Part shown: positions 17,211 through 28,050 of the stretch, piece by piece
How positions within the stretch are numbered: the first letter of the stretch is position 1
Layout: each line of letters begins with the position of its first letter
Source of the DNA: Mesostigma viride
Lineage: Eukaryota > Streptophyta > Mesostigmatophyceae > Mesostigmatales > Mesostigmataceae
Length of the DNA: 64,000 bases
Assembly: GCA_009746045.1 (NCBI GenBank)
Contig: RPFO01001912.1
Location: forward strand, 1 to 64,000
Direction of reading: 5' to 3'
Translations under genes and position numbers: made by a program
Notes under the pieces: generated by a model
What the model was told of the DNA's origin: nothing
The model's database searches: none
What the model saw: the letters and a program-made list of their open reading frames with translations, nothing else

Positions 17211-20039
17211 ATGAAGACGTCCTTGACAGCTGGTGCAGCTGTAAGAATGTCTGACCCCATGCATCCTCGTGCTGGGCACGAGGGTGGACCTCTCATTTTG
17301 AGAGAAACCAATGTACAACCACAGAGGGGTGTGAAGGCCTCTGGTGGTATGCATGTGGTCCCTGCTGGCGGTCCAGGTGTTGGGCATGAGCAGGGTGACT
17401 CAGGCTCTGAGTCAGAACAGGATGGAAGTCAGCATGGTGATGCTGGACAACCTGACAGCACAGTCCTGACTGTGCCAGGGACTGCTTCCTCTGTGTACCA
17501 GGAGTTGGGTGCCCGAATCCACAACATGTTTGGGCATGCCACTTCTCTGTCAAACAACTTTGCCTTCCGTATGGGCAGGGCACCCCTTCTTAAGGCGTGT
17601 CAGCAAGCTGCCTCACGGTGTAAGTGCCAGTTGTCCTCCAACAAGCCCAGGAAATCACATGCCAAAGCTCTACCTCAGAGCATTGGTGATCTGCAGTGTG
17701 ATATCCAACACATCAGGGGCATGCAACTGTTGGTGTGCGTGGACAGGTACACGAAATACAAGGTGCTAGAGCATTTACCTTCTATGAAGAACAGGTACTT
17801 GCTGGCTGCCCTGCAGAATGTAAGAGCCAAGTTTCCTACCACAAGGATCCAGGTGGACATGCAGTTTCAGCATCTCAAGGGTGATCCTACCCTTCCTGAG
17901 TTGCTGGTTACACCTAGGGAGGCTCATGGGCAGCAGGGTGCTATCGAGAGGGCAATCCAGGAGGTCAAGAAATTGATCATCTCTGAAGACTGGGTACCCT
18001 TGTCTGCACCTGCACTTGTCAGGAGTGCATGGCTGAGGAACGTGGAGCAGCAGCTGAACAGCAGGGTTAACTTCTACTATGATGGAGTTGCTGTCAGCCC
18101 AATGGGTCTATATCATGGCCTGTGCCCACCACATGTGCTGGAGGGCTGGAAACATGCTGCACATGTCACCTTTGCCAAGCTGAGGGAGAAGGACCGGGGT
18201 TGGAAGATGCTGGAGCCACAAGTGGGTCAGAAGGTCCTAGCTTGGAAGGAACCTAGCCTTTATGGCAAACGTGGTAGCTGGAGTCCTGGGGTGGTTACCC
18301 AGGTTGATGAAGCTAGCCACGCATGCTTGGTCAGCATGGAGGACGAACCAAAGCATGTACACCGGCTGAGTTGGTCATATGTCAAGCCTAACCTGATGAA
18401 TGAGGGCAGTCAGGCACAAGGCTCACAGGATCTGCAGGATTTTCAGGTCCCAAGTGACATCACTGACGCAACGACCACATCTGTTGCAGGGGAATCTGTC
18501 AGCCCTGGCCAGGTTGCAGAGGTACTTGTTGAACAGGCTGCAAGGTCAACAGCTGGGGAGTCAACTGTCAAGCCCAAGGCACTAACCAAGCCCAGGGGGA
18601 CAAGTTTGGCTGGATTGATTGGGGCTCTACAAAGAGCCAAGAAGCAGCCCAAGGTAGCCAAGCTCAGGTGGCATGGCAATCTGGGGCTGGACACTGCCTT
18701 AGAGGTAGACACTAATTCTCAGGTTTCCATCATTGGGACCAGGGCTGCAGCAGGGTACAGCATGACTGAACCCAGCTATCAGTTTGTGTCTGACTTCAGT
18801 GGCGGGGTACACGTGAAGGTACTGGGTGAGGTATTCATTCCTATCCTTGGACAGGACACTGCTTTTTGTGTCTTGGAGGGCTATCAAGGACCTGCTCTTC
18901 TGGGGCAGAATTTCCTATGCCAGGATGGGGTAGTGATCACGTCCTCTCTCCTGACTAAGGAAGGGGCTGGTCAGGTCCCACTGATTAATTTCAGGACCAC
19001 TCACCTATCACGTGCAGTAACCAGGACGGTTAAGCGTGTGCAAGTGTGCCAGGGGCAGGAGCCCTTGGTTGATGACCTCATACTGCCAGCTGCTAGTCAT
19101 CCAAGCAGTTTGGGCATTGGTCCTCACTCACTTGCTGGACACAGCCCTATCAACTACCAAGGCCTGGTGAAGCTCATGTCCTCTCCCATTATGTGTCCCC
19201 AGGTCACACTGGGTCTGATTAAATCTGGGGAGGACTGGATCTCCAAGAAATGCGTGGAACCTGTCAATGACCTGCCTCCTGCACGACGTCTACTCAAGCT
19301 CAAGTTTGTCATCAAGATGAAGGAGGTGGACGGGGTCAAGGTACCACATGTCAGGCCAGTGCTGAATGAGTTCAAGGGTACTGGTGAGTGCACTGCTGAG
19401 GAGTTGTATACCCCTGGCATGTTGCATGACACTTGGAGGCTGCTGCTGTGTGTATTTCTAGGCCTTCTCAACAAGGGCTTGGACTATGGCTCAGTGGTGG
19501 TAGACTTCAAGAGGGCATTTCTGGAGGGGGATGCAGATGTGGCACAGGAAAAGTGGGAGGGCAAGACGCCTTTCTATGTCAGGGTGCCTGCTGTATGGAA
19601 AAGGGACATTCACACTGAGTTCCTTAAAATCCTCAAGGGCCTGGAGGGCCTGAGGTCAAGTCCAATAATCTGGAGGGAGACTCTCAACCGTTTCCTGAAG
19701 GAGCATTGCAACTTGAAGGTCTCTCCTGTAGACCCCTGTCTGTTTCTGGGGCAATGGGAAGGCCTACCAGTGTATGCTTCGCTGCACGGGGATGACCTAC
19801 ATCTGATAGCTCCCACGTCGTGGCTTAAGGAGCTGATCTCCATCATTAAGTCCAAGTTTCCTCTGGGTAGGGAGCAATGGCAGGTGGAGAATGAGCCTCT
19901 GCTGTTTGTGGGCATGGAGGCCACACTGGTGAAGAAGGGGGGGAGTGGCGTATGCTGCTGGTGGGGGGCAATGATTATCAAGAGACCCTCATTAGCAAGC
20001 TTCCTCCAACCATCACACAGGCACTGTGTCCCATGGTGA
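17211..20039 (+). CDS. Copia-like polyprotein: integrase, protease-like, reverse transcriptase
   Basis: A 942-codon frame. Residues about 100-150 hold a His/Cys region like the integrase zinc domain. The integrase catalytic set reads Asp164 (QCDIQH), Asp216 (IQVDMQF) and Glu246 (GAIERAIQ). A retropepsin-like domain follows, with VDTNSQVSII at about 499-508 (Asp500) and ALLGQNFL near 562. Its active-site Gly is replaced by Asn. The reverse transcriptase has VVDFKRAFLEGD (Asp765) and LHGDDLHLIA (about 859-862), where copia usually has YVDD. Protease located between integrase and RT is not the usual gag-PR-IN-RT order of copia. The frame ends by a shift at a G7 run (19937-19943); RNase H is in the next frame. 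Confidence 0.85.
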   Translation: MKTSLTAGAAVRMSDPMHPRAGHEGGPLILRETNVQPQRGVKASGGMHVVPAGGPGVGHEQGDSGSESEQDGSQHGDAGQPDSTVLTVPGTASSVYQELGARIHNMFGHATSLSNNFAFRMGRAPLLKACQQAASRCKCQLSSNKPRKSHAKALPQSIGDLQCDIQHIRGMQLLVCVDRYTKYKVLEHLPSMKNRYLLAALQNVRAKFPTTRIQVDMQFQHLKGDPTLPELLVTPREAHGQQGAIERAIQEVKKLIISEDWVPLSAPALVRSAWLRNVEQQLNSRVNFYYDGVAVSPMGLYHGLCPPHVLEGWKHAAHVTFAKLREKDRGWKMLEPQVGQKVLAWKEPSLYGKRGSWSPGVVTQVDEASHACLVSMEDEPKHVHRLSWSYVKPNLMNEGSQAQGSQDLQDFQVPSDITDATTTSVAGESVSPGQVAEVLVEQAARSTAGESTVKPKALTKPRGTSLAGLIGALQRAKKQPKVAKLRWHGNLGLDTALEVDTNSQVSIIGTRAAAGYSMTEPSYQFVSDFSGGVHVKVLGEVFIPILGQDTAFCVLEGYQGPALLGQNFLCQDGVVITSSLLTKEGAGQVPLINFRTTHLSRAVTRTVKRVQVCQGQEPLVDDLILPAASHPSSLGIGPHSLAGHSPINYQGLVKLMSSPIMCPQVTLGLIKSGEDWISKKCVEPVNDLPPARRLLKLKFVIKMKEVDGVKVPHVRPVLNEFKGTGECTAEELYTPGMLHDTWRLLLCVFLGLLNKGLDYGSVVVDFKRAFLEGDADVAQEKWEGKTPFYVRVPAVWKRDIHTEFLKILKGLEGLRSSPIIWRETLNRFLKEHCNLKVSPVDPCLFLGQWEGLPVYASLHGDDLHLIAPTSWLKELISIIKSKFPLGREQWQVENEPLLFVGMEATLVKKGGSGVCCWWGAMIIKRPSLASFLQPSHRHCVPW

Positions 20040-20697
20040 GGGGCATGGTTGCTTGGGTGGCAGGCATTTCCAGGCCAGACCTTATGGTCATAGCCAGGTT
20101 GCCTGATGACATGCTGGTGGAGCTAGGGTCTGCCAAGGTGGCTGATCAGGTCAGGGCTTCATCTGGCATTCTGTTGTCTGCAGTGGATTTATCACAACCC
20201 ATTTGCATGGAGCTGTATGTGGATAGCTCAATGGACAGCAGGCAGGTCTCCAAGGTCAGGGGCAGGGCTGCAGGGCTCTTTGTGCTCAGACAGGAAGGCC
20301 TGGGGAGTTTGGTGAGCTGGTTTAGTCGCCTGCACAAACGGGTGGCTGTCAGCAGTGATGTGGCAGAATGCAGGGCTATTTGTGAAGGCATTCACACAAG
20401 CCTTTATCTGAAGGAGTTGCTTCATCAGATGACTTCTAACACTCCTTGGCCACTTCAGGTTACCACTCTTCTAAAAACAGACTCCATCAGGGGATGGTGC
20501 AGTTTGTGCACAGGCAGATGGCCAGAAGTAGGGACTTGGATTATCTCCTTCTTAAGGAGTTGTCCTCCTTGGCCAATATTGAGCATATCCCTGGGGTTGA
20601 CAATCCTGCTGATGCTTTGACCAAGCTAGTGCAGAAGGCAGCAGTGCAATACAAGGTTCTTCAGTCTCTGATGGACCCATCTCAGCAAGCTGTCTAA
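19952..20697 (+). pseudogene. RNase H domain of the copia-like element, frameshifted
   Basis: This continues pol in another frame after the G7 run at 19937-19943. It starts LISKLPPTITQALCPMVRGM and contains RNase H features: Asp in LYVDSSMDS, Glu in SSDVAECRAICEG. A second shift between about 20446 and 20480 leads to the last frame with the copia hallmark IPGVDNPADALTK, ending at 20697. The domain degrades RNA in the RNA-DNA hybrid during reverse transcription. Two shifts in about 750 bases suggest the copy is dead or the consensus has indels. Confidence 0.8.
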
Positions 20698-21645
20698 GCT
20701 GGTGCATTCTGATCAGACACTCCGCAAAGGTGAAAACCTTTGCGTTCAGTGCCGGGCCGCGGAAAACGCGGAAAACGCGATCTGCAAATGAATCCGACCA
20801 TGGTGCATGGTTATAGGGCATTGGAGAGCAGATTGTGTGGTAGTGTCAGCATTGTGACTGGCATAATACTTGTATTTTAGTCTGTACTAAGGCTCATGGA
20901 CCATGGTACACTCACTCTGATTTTAATCAGGATACAGCCAGGCTTTGGCTGGGGTTCATGCTGTTGACTACACAAGGTTGACAGGTCCATTACAGACCAT
21001 GTATTTTATTTTAAAAGAAATATTTGTACATACCTCTCACAATGGTCTGGGAACCTTTATTCTGGGGTTTATAGGGCGGGGTTCGATTCCCTGGTATTAT
21101 GTTTCTACAAGCTGGCCTGTTCAGGTGTTTGCCTGTTGAGACTTCCCTAGTTCCCCAGGGCAGGATTTAATTGTTGCCTATGTGTTTCATTTTGTCATTT
21201 GTTTGCTGTGGCAGTTTACCATCTGGCAAGTAGACGGGCGCCGTAAGACGGGCGCCAATAGACCCCTGTTGAGAGAATGACAGGCAAACTATTGTAATAC
21301 GCCTTACTTTGTCAAGTGGTATTTTAATTGTCATGGATTTATTGTACTTATATTGAATATGTACTGGGTTTTATGGGATTAGTATCTGGGATTAATGTAA
21401 CTCACCGCCAGAAGGTCATTGTACTGGAGGCTCTACCGAGGTGATGGGATTAATTCCTGGAGAAGACCTCATAGAATTAACCTGTATGTATTTAATTTTG
21501 TGTGCTTCTACTATCTGGTGGTACCCTGTAATGCCACTTCCATAGGTTTTTATCCATTTCTCATGGAATGGTTTTCCCTGTGGCAGATCTGTTTCTTTTC
21601 CAGTTCCTTAAAAGAAAAGGCTGGGGGAATGGCAATGGCCATTAA
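20698..21645 (+). other. 3' non-coding region of the LTR element
   Basis: About 950 bases between the end of pol and the second TTAA element with no supported gene. Short direct repeats of GACGGGCGCC occur near 21233 and 21248, and the same string occurs near the gag start at 14242. No envelope-like ORF was seen. Confidence 0.5.
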
Positions 21646-23364
21646 CCCTTCAACTGTCTGAACTGGAACCACCGTAACGGACTGAGTTGGGGTATCTTTG
21701 TAAGTACGAGAGTATCTAGCCAAATAATATTTTCTGGCCCACCCTTGGAAGGAAGCATGCTTATATATCAAATAACACTGGGGACATGTGGTTGGTCATA
21801 TATGCATGCCCCACATGAGCTATAAATAGCGCCCCCCCCAGGGGGGTACAGTGCACGTGGGGTTGGAGACATATATAATGCATTATCGACCATTTACACA
21901 AATCAGTTGGCCCTGGCCTTTTAAAGGCAGTTTATCATAATCATAGGCATGCCATCAATGCATTCAAAACATGAAATGCCACAGAACTGCACAGGCTAGC
22001 TAGCAAACAGCCCAAAATAGCTCAGGCCGTTATAACGGTGCAAGTTATTTTGGGACGGTTGCTAGCACTACCGCATAGGTTTACTATCCCAAAGTGGCAC
22101 AAAACAACAACTAGATGGCAACAAAAGCAATGCAAACATCATGCCCAGCATATAAGACACAAGACCATGCTAAACAATAGGTGAAAGGCTCATATCAAGG
22201 CCTCAAGCACGCGTCAAAGGGCTGGCAAGGAGCTACATCACTAACGCACCAAATGAATGACAAAACACCTCCACGTTCTTTGCAACAATGAAGAAAACAA
22301 AAGGAACAAGTTGGTAATGCTTCCATGCAAACAGGTATTGGGTATCTCCATGTTTGTCACATGCAATGGACTGCAATATAAGAAGGTGGGCGTTGGCCAG
22401 CAAAACAAGAAGCCATGCCTGAAACTGGTCAGAAAAGAACTTGTCTCGGGCTGTTTTAGCCAGGAAAAGCATTGGGTAATCAACGTTACCATACTACTAA
22501 CCAATACCAACCGTTATCACGCTATTTCCGTTGCAGCCTCAGCTAACAGCGACCAAACATGGTCTACAATCTGCTTGACCTGATGGTATTCCACAACCAT
22601 GACAAGCCGATGCTTACAGGCAGCAAAACAACAAAATGACGATCACAAGCCCTCGGTTATAACCCTGATATTAGTTATAAACGATAATACAACCAGATAC
22701 GGTTAACGGAACACGGTAGGAGGCTAGAACGTACCAGGTCGGAACAGCAGATTACCTTTCCTGCGGGAGCCAGCACGCCCGATTCATGGACGTAGCCTCG
22801 AGCCTTTCCTGGCTGCCAGTTCCAGCAAATCTGGTTGGTAACAACGTCAAACGTTTATCCATGCGCAAATATCTCGAAAATTTCCGCCTAGCAACATGCA
22901 GCACTCGCACTGTCACCGCCTGGCCGCTAACATGATTTGCTGCGCCTACCAGCACCCCGAGACCCATCTACGCATCTTCAAACGTTCCATGGCTAGGGGT
23001 ATAACGTTTTTATGACCTAAAAATCATGCCTACAAAATTTGAGTCCGTTATGTCAAGCCATTCTCTCGTACCAGTCAGTTGTGTGCACCGCCATAGCCGT
23101 GCGCGTCAATATTTTTCATGCACGTCGGTCCCGTTAGACCATGGTACCCCCCTAACTTTGCTCAAGCATATATCTCCCTGGCCAATTGTCCAAAGTACGG
23201 TCTGAATAGTGCCAGGCGTAGCTTGCGTCTAGATCTTTCGATCCCCCCAGGTTTGACCGTTAAATTATTATTGGCGCGGCGCCTGGTTCTGCCACAAACT
23301 CAGTCCGTTAGAGTGGCGCGAGTTCAACTGGCGCCACGAAAACGGACTCAGTACAGTTTAAGGG
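21646..23364. mobile_element. Second TTAA-flanked piggyBac-like element
   Basis: 1,719 bases flanked by TTAA (21642-21645 and 23365-23368). The ends are imperfect inverted repeats: the left reads CCCTTCAACTGTCTGA, and the right, complemented, reads CCCTTAAACTGTACTGA. Further inside, both ends contain AACGGACTGAGTT in inverted orientation. No long ORF. The size matches the other TTAA elements in the window (about 1.7 kb), but the interior was not seen to match them. Confidence 0.65.
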
Positions 23365-23467
23365 TTAAAGACATCTGTTCAAGCTTCAAGCTGGAGTGAA
23401 GGACATTTCAAGCTACTTCAAGGGTCCCTGGCAGGGGATGTGATCCCTAAAGAAAAGAAGGGATTGG

Positions 23468-24086
23468 AGTTAACGTAAAGGATTGACGTTAGATGGATAG
23501 AGATTGTTACGCTCTTTCCAACGGCACCTTGCCGAACGCCTCATTTGGTTAAGGAACGTAAAAGTTATGACGTTTCCTAGGCTGTGCCGACAGTACCCGG
23601 CGCGCCACTGTGGGCGCGTACGGACACAGGATGTACAAGTGTCACTTTGATAGTCCGCAGGACGTTGACAGGACTTGTACAGGACTTGATGGTCAATTGA
23701 TAGGTAGGCGTGCTGTAGCGCGCCAGGACCTATGGGACAACTGATGCTGAGTAGTGTACGGATAGGTCCACAGGACTAGCCGTATGGACAATTGATAGAT
23801 CTGCGCGCCAAAGGCGTGCCAGAGTCTGTGTAATCAATTGATTGACAGTTCAGCTGTGACAGTGCAGCTGAATACTTGGACGCGTCCCTAACAACCTACA
23901 TGTGTGACTTGGTCGCACCGGGACGCTAGTTCTTGCGTGCACGTTCTCTTGGCACTGCGACCCTGTCGTCTGTGCTGCGTGCAGTCTTGGAAGTGACGTG
24001 ACTTACGTCTGTGTTCCTTGTTATTAATAAAGGCAACTTCCTGCAAGAACCATGGCGGAATTCGTGGCATTCACTCTCATACAACT
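23468..24086 (+). repeat. 3' LTR
   Basis: 619 bases, nearly identical to 12714-13329. It is preceded by a purine-rich primer tract at about 23448-23463 and followed by target duplication GAAGG and then the interrupted element protein. Confidence 0.92.
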
Positions 24087-26473
24087 GAAGGGTGCCAGTA
24101 TAGAACAGCGGAGCCTTTCTCTTGACGCCTTGCATGCGCTTCAAGTAAGCGACCTTGGCTGCCATGGCCCTGTCTTCTGCCGCCCATTCCTGCTGTGTGT
24201 GGCCATCATGACGAACTCGGTCTACCAGCGGGGTGACGCGCACCGCCTCTGCGTCGACCAACGCCATGAAGTGCTCTTCTTGCGTCGGTGGTGGTTCAGG
24301 CGCTGCGCATGATTCGTGCTCACGCAGGGCGGAGATGTCCGCGCGAGATGGCCACGGCAAAGGGCGCCACTCCTCAGGCACCTCCTCAGGGGCATGTGGG
24401 ACTTTTGCGAAAAAGGCCTTGTTTGGCTTGATGGTGTCGGGCGGAAAGTACCACTGCCAGATGCCATGGGGCAACTTCTCGACCCTTGTTTTGATCGACT
24501 CCAGCTCCTTCCCCAGAAACTCCATGTTCAATGGTGCGAAGGCTGGGGTGTCCTGCAACATCGGAATGCGGTCTGGATCCACAAGTCGGACGCCAAACAG
24601 CGGCCGCCCCTCCGCATCAAACTTGTAAGGCTGTGTCATCGCCTTCCCGCACCGTGGCGCGCCTTCCTGTCGAGTCCCCGCGGGCTGCCATGGCGTCTTT
24701 TGGGACTCCGTGGTCCGGTAGGACAACCAGGTCTCTGTGTTGCCCTGTACCTGGAAGAAGACGGCGTGGTGCACCTTCATTGAGCGACCGCGTTTTTCAG
24801 GCACCGGCTGCATGTGCCGCTCCGCCGCCCGCCGGCTGCGCCGCCGGCCCGCCGCGCGCCGGCTGCCCCACCCCGTAGCCCGTCGACAGCCCCGCCCCGC
24901 CGCATGCCAGCTGCGCCGGCCCGCCGCCCACGCGCGCCGGCAGTGCCGCAGGCCCCCCGCGCGCCGACGCGGCCCTGCCCCGCCGCCCGTCGACAGCCCC
25001 GCCCCGCCGCATGCCAGCTGCGCCGGCCCGCCGCCCGTCGACTGCCCCGCCCCGCCGCCCGTCGACAGCCCTGCCCCGCCACATGCCAGGTGCGCCGGCC
25101 CGCCGCCCGCGCGCACCGGCAGCGCCGCTGGCCCCCCGCGTGCCGACGGCCCTGCCCCGCCGCCCGTCGACAGCCCCGCCCCGCCGCATGCCAGCTGCGC
25201 CGGCCGGCCGCCCATGCGCGCCGGCAGCGCCGCTGGCCCCCGCGCGCCGACGGCCCTGCCCCGCCGCCTGTCGACTGCCCCGCCCCGCCGCCCGTCGACA
25301 GCCCCGCCCCGCCGCATGCCGGCTGCGCCGCCGCTGCCACCTCGCTGCGCGCTGGCTGCGCCACCTCGCCGCCCGCCGACGGCGCCGCCCCGCCGCGCGC
25401 ACCGGCTGCCCCGCCCCGCCGCCCGTCGACTGCCCCGCCCCGCCGCGTGCCGGCTGGCAGCGCCGGCCTGCCGCCCGCGCGCGCCGGCTGCGCCACTGGC
25501 CCGCCGCGCGCCGACTGCCCCGCCCCACCGCCCGCCGACTGCCCCGCCCCGCCGCGTGCCGGCTGCGCCGCCGCGCCGGCAGTCGCCTTTGCAGTAGGTG
25601 CGCCAGATGCGGTAGAATGCGTTGTAGCCTAGCACCTTGGCCCCTTGGCCCCCGCTTCTGCCACCACGTCTTCAACGTACACGGCGTGCATCTCCTTGAT
25701 GGACATGACGTCCATGAAGACAACGCCAGCATGAGTCGGGTCATGGTCTGCCATCTGCTGCACCAACTCGTGCATCCGGCATTGCTGCGTGTTCGCCAAC
25801 CTCCGAACGCCCCCGAGCATCACGCTCAGTTGGTGCGTGCTCCAGACCAACACCAAAAGTCGCTAGGTCGTTGGGATGCACGGTCAGGAAATACTCCTTC
25901 GCCGACACGACCGACGCCACCAGATTGTTCCAAGTCGCCCGGGTAACGCCGGCCATCTTCCGGATGGCAGATGCACAACTGGTGACGGTGTACATGCACC
26001 CCGCAATCACCACGTCCGGCCACGTGTAAAGGGCTGGTAATGATGTACTTCTTGTAACGGCCACCGTCGGCAGGGGATTCTACCTCGATGTTGCCTGGCA
26101 CGCCGGCCGACCGGATCACGTCGCAAAGGGAGGCCATGCGCTGCTTGTCCGTTTGGTTGTACAGGAACTCTCGAAAGGCAGTCCACGACCTAGTATCGGT
26201 AAGGAAGGTGCCCACCTTCTCGAGGCAATGCTCCCCACAAGTCGGACCGCAACTCCTGGCCTTGGCGATGTCCTTGTCAACGGACTGCAATTTGGAGGCG
26301 AGAAGCCGGGCGCCATCTTTCTTCCCACTGCGCTTCGCTCGAGAGGAAGACGTGCCGGGCCCCATTTCCGTGTGAAGCAGGTCGTCGTCAGAGCCGTCAA
26401 AATCCACGCCCCAACTAGCTTCAGAACTCGCATCCGAATCCACCAGGTCTGGCACATCCCATTCTTCATCCAT
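24087..26473 (-). pseudogene. Unknown multi-copy element protein, copy 1, N-terminal and middle parts
   Basis: Minus strand. It starts at 26473 (MDEEWDVPDLVDSDASSEAS): an acidic N-terminus, then a Lys/Arg-rich stretch, then CGPTCGEHCLEKVGTFL, a Cys/His cluster followed by helices. Two frame changes (about 26040-25990 and 25860-25790) lead through ATWNNLVASVVSAKEYFLTV and MSIKEMHAVYVEDVVAEAG to YNAFYRIWRTYCKGD at about 25620. A GC-rich minisatellite (24830-25590) then interrupts the protein. The frame continues as VHHAVFFQVQGNTETWLSYR and VEKLPHGIWQWYFPPDTIKP to the LTR element. The Cys cluster followed by FYRxW resembles N-terminal regions of some DDE-transposon proteins, but I cannot name the family. 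Two copies in 20 kb support a mobile element. Confidence 0.5.
24830..25590. repeat. GC-rich minisatellite inside the element protein, copy 1
   Basis: Diverged tandem units built from CCCCGCCGCCCGTCGAC and CCGCATGCCAGCTGCGCC, extremely GC-rich and open in several frames on both strands. A matching array occurs at 31980-32965 in copy 2. It encodes either Ala/Pro/Arg-rich or Gly/Ala/Arg-rich polypeptide depending on strand. The long ORFs here are composition artefacts unless the element really translates the repeat. Confidence 0.8.
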
Positions 26474-26479
26474 GTTAAT

Positions 26480-26870
26480 AGGAAATCTACTGTATTACAC
26501 CCGGTGGTGCTTGGACAGAAGCAAGAAACCCCGCCCACCGCTCAAATGTGGCGACCAACAAAGCCCCAAACTGATTTCTTCAATATAAGTCTACTGTTCT
26601 ACATCCGGTGGTGGATGGACACAAGCAATAAAGGCCCCGCCCACAACTCAGATTTCTTTAGAAAATCTACTGATCTACATTTTATGGCGCCTTCACAGAA
26701 GCAGGAAACTCCGCCCACCGGTCAATTAATGTGACGCCCAACAAAGCCCCAACTGATTTCTTCAAGAAGTATACTGTTTTACATCCGGTAGTGCTTGGAC
26801 AGAAGCAATATGTAAAGCCCGCCCACAAATCGGATTTGTTTACGAAAAACCTGTTTTACATTCGATGCCA
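26480..26870. repeat. Diverged ~80-base tandem repeats, copy 1
   Basis: Repeated units containing CTACTGTTCTACATCCGGTG, CAGAAGCA and CCCGCCCAC, each about 75-95 bases long. The same series occurs at 34050-34340. It lies upstream of the element protein on the minus strand and may be its 5' region. Confidence 0.7.
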
Positions 26871-26959
26871 GGGGTCTTGACAGATTCAAGCAGCAATACT
26901 CGTTTCTACCTGCGTGCGACTGCTGCGGCCGAGTGCTGCAACTTGTCTTCACGTCCCAG

Positions 26960-28050
26960 TCTTCACGTGACAGTCCTGGTCTTCACGTCTTCACGTCTTC
27001 ACGTCTTCACGTCTTCACGTCTTCACGTCTTCACGTCTTCACGTCTTCACGTCTTCACGTCTTCACGACTTCACCTGAACTTGCGGCGTATCGTATCTTT
27101 GATACCTTGCATGCACGTCTTCACGTCTTCACGTCTTCACCACGTCTTCACCTGTCTTCACCACGTCTTCACGTCTTCGGTAGGTGAGGTAGAACTGCGT
27201 GGGTGCCACCGCCTTCCCCACTCACGGGACAAGGCGGCCCCCCCACCAGTCCTACTCACCTTCCCCTCCCCTGAGGATAAGCAGCGGTTCCTCTCTCGTC
27301 GCAAGCGGTTGCACGACCTCACCTGGACGCTGGATGACGACCTCACCCCCGCTCAGCAACAGCAGCGACGCGACCTGTGGCCGGAATACCTCCGCCATAA
27401 GCAGGACCCCCAGAAGCCCAAGGTGTACTGGAGGGGCGGGGACCTGATGATCAACCACAAGATGTGGACGCCCCCAGCGGGCTAGAATAGCAATAGCCCT
27501 AGCTTGTAACCATTGGCGTCACTGCCGCTAAGGCAGCCATGCCTAGCTGTGCCAACACACCTAGTCACGTGCCGCCAACGCACGGTACACAACCAGCCAT
27601 AGCCTTAGCCTAGTCCTAGTACAGCCATGCTACGCCCTGGCTATGTTCAGATTACTTGCCCACGCTCCTTGCTATGATATGCTCACATGGGTCTTATTGC
27701 ACCCACAGTTTGCCGGATCGTTAGCCTGTCCTTTTCGCTAGCCGCGCCCGATTGCAGCTGTGGCATGCCTTTGGCATGAAGGAGACTGGGGGTCTCTGCC
27801 CTTTCTCCTGTAGTGCACACACAGGGATTAAAAGCACTTCGGTGCTCCGTGACTCCCCAACGGGAGCACGAGTTTAATTAATTAATTAATTAATTCACGT
27901 CTTCACGTCTTCACGTCTTCACGTCTTCACGTCTTCACCTGAACGTGCCGTAATAATCGTGTCTTCACGTCTTCGTGACTTCACCTGAACTTGCCGTATC
28001 GTGTCTTCACGTCTTCAAGTCTTCACGTCTTCACGTCTTCACGTCTTCTG
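26960..28050. repeat. TTCACGTC minisatellite, copy 1, split by a retroelement
   Basis: Tandem 8-base units TTCACGTC with variants (CACCTGAACTTGCCGTATCG) at 26960-27177 and again at 27897-28050. The middle part is the truncated ORF1 element 27178-27896. The same minisatellite follows the ~80-base repeats at 34430-35440. Confidence 0.85.
27178..27896 (+). mobile_element. 5'-truncated ORF1-only non-LTR element
   Basis: About 720 bases nearly identical to 40757-41474, the 3' part of the full ORF1-only element. They encode the C-terminal part of ORF1 (frame ending at 27485: DLTPAQQQQRRDLWPEYLRH and WRGGDLMINHKMWTPPAG), the 3' UTR, the end hairpin GTGCTCC...GGGAGCAC at about 27842-27871, and a TTAA-repeat tail. 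5' truncation is normal for target-primed reverse transcription. It is inserted in the TTCACGTC minisatellite. Unlike the long copy it lacks a 4-base insertion, so its C-terminal frame is intact. Confidence 0.85.

Larger units (their letters stand above)
12714..24086 (+). mobile_element. Complete Ty1/copia-like LTR retrotransposon with nested elements
   Basis: An 11,373-base element bounded by direct repeats of 616 and 619 bases that start AGTTAACG and end ACAACT. The flanks show a 5-base target duplication, GAAGG at 12709-12713 and 24087-24091. The paralogue near 31260-31275 has the uninterrupted site (AGCTGAAGGGTGCC), proving insertion. A purine-rich tract (AAAGAAAAGAAGGG) precedes the 3' LTR. 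It carries gag with a zinc knuckle and a polyprotein with integrase, protease-like, reverse transcriptase and RNase H domains. Two TTAA-flanked elements (14638-16330, 21646-23364) were inserted later; without them it would be about 8 kb. It encodes frameshifted genes, so it is probably not autonomous now. Confidence 0.92.

Noticed and set aside
20698-21645. Envelope gene of the LTR element
   Set aside because: No ORF with signal peptide or membrane anchor was found in the 3' region.
22233-22583. Overlapping ORFs of about 80-110 codons on both strands
   Set aside because: They lie inside a TTAA-flanked non-autonomous element, overlap each other, and show no conserved motif.
24737-25946. Plus-strand Pro/Ala/Arg ORFs of 286-395 codons here and at 31913-33100
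   Set aside because: Composition artefacts of the GC-rich minisatellite; the recognisable protein of this element is on the minus strand.
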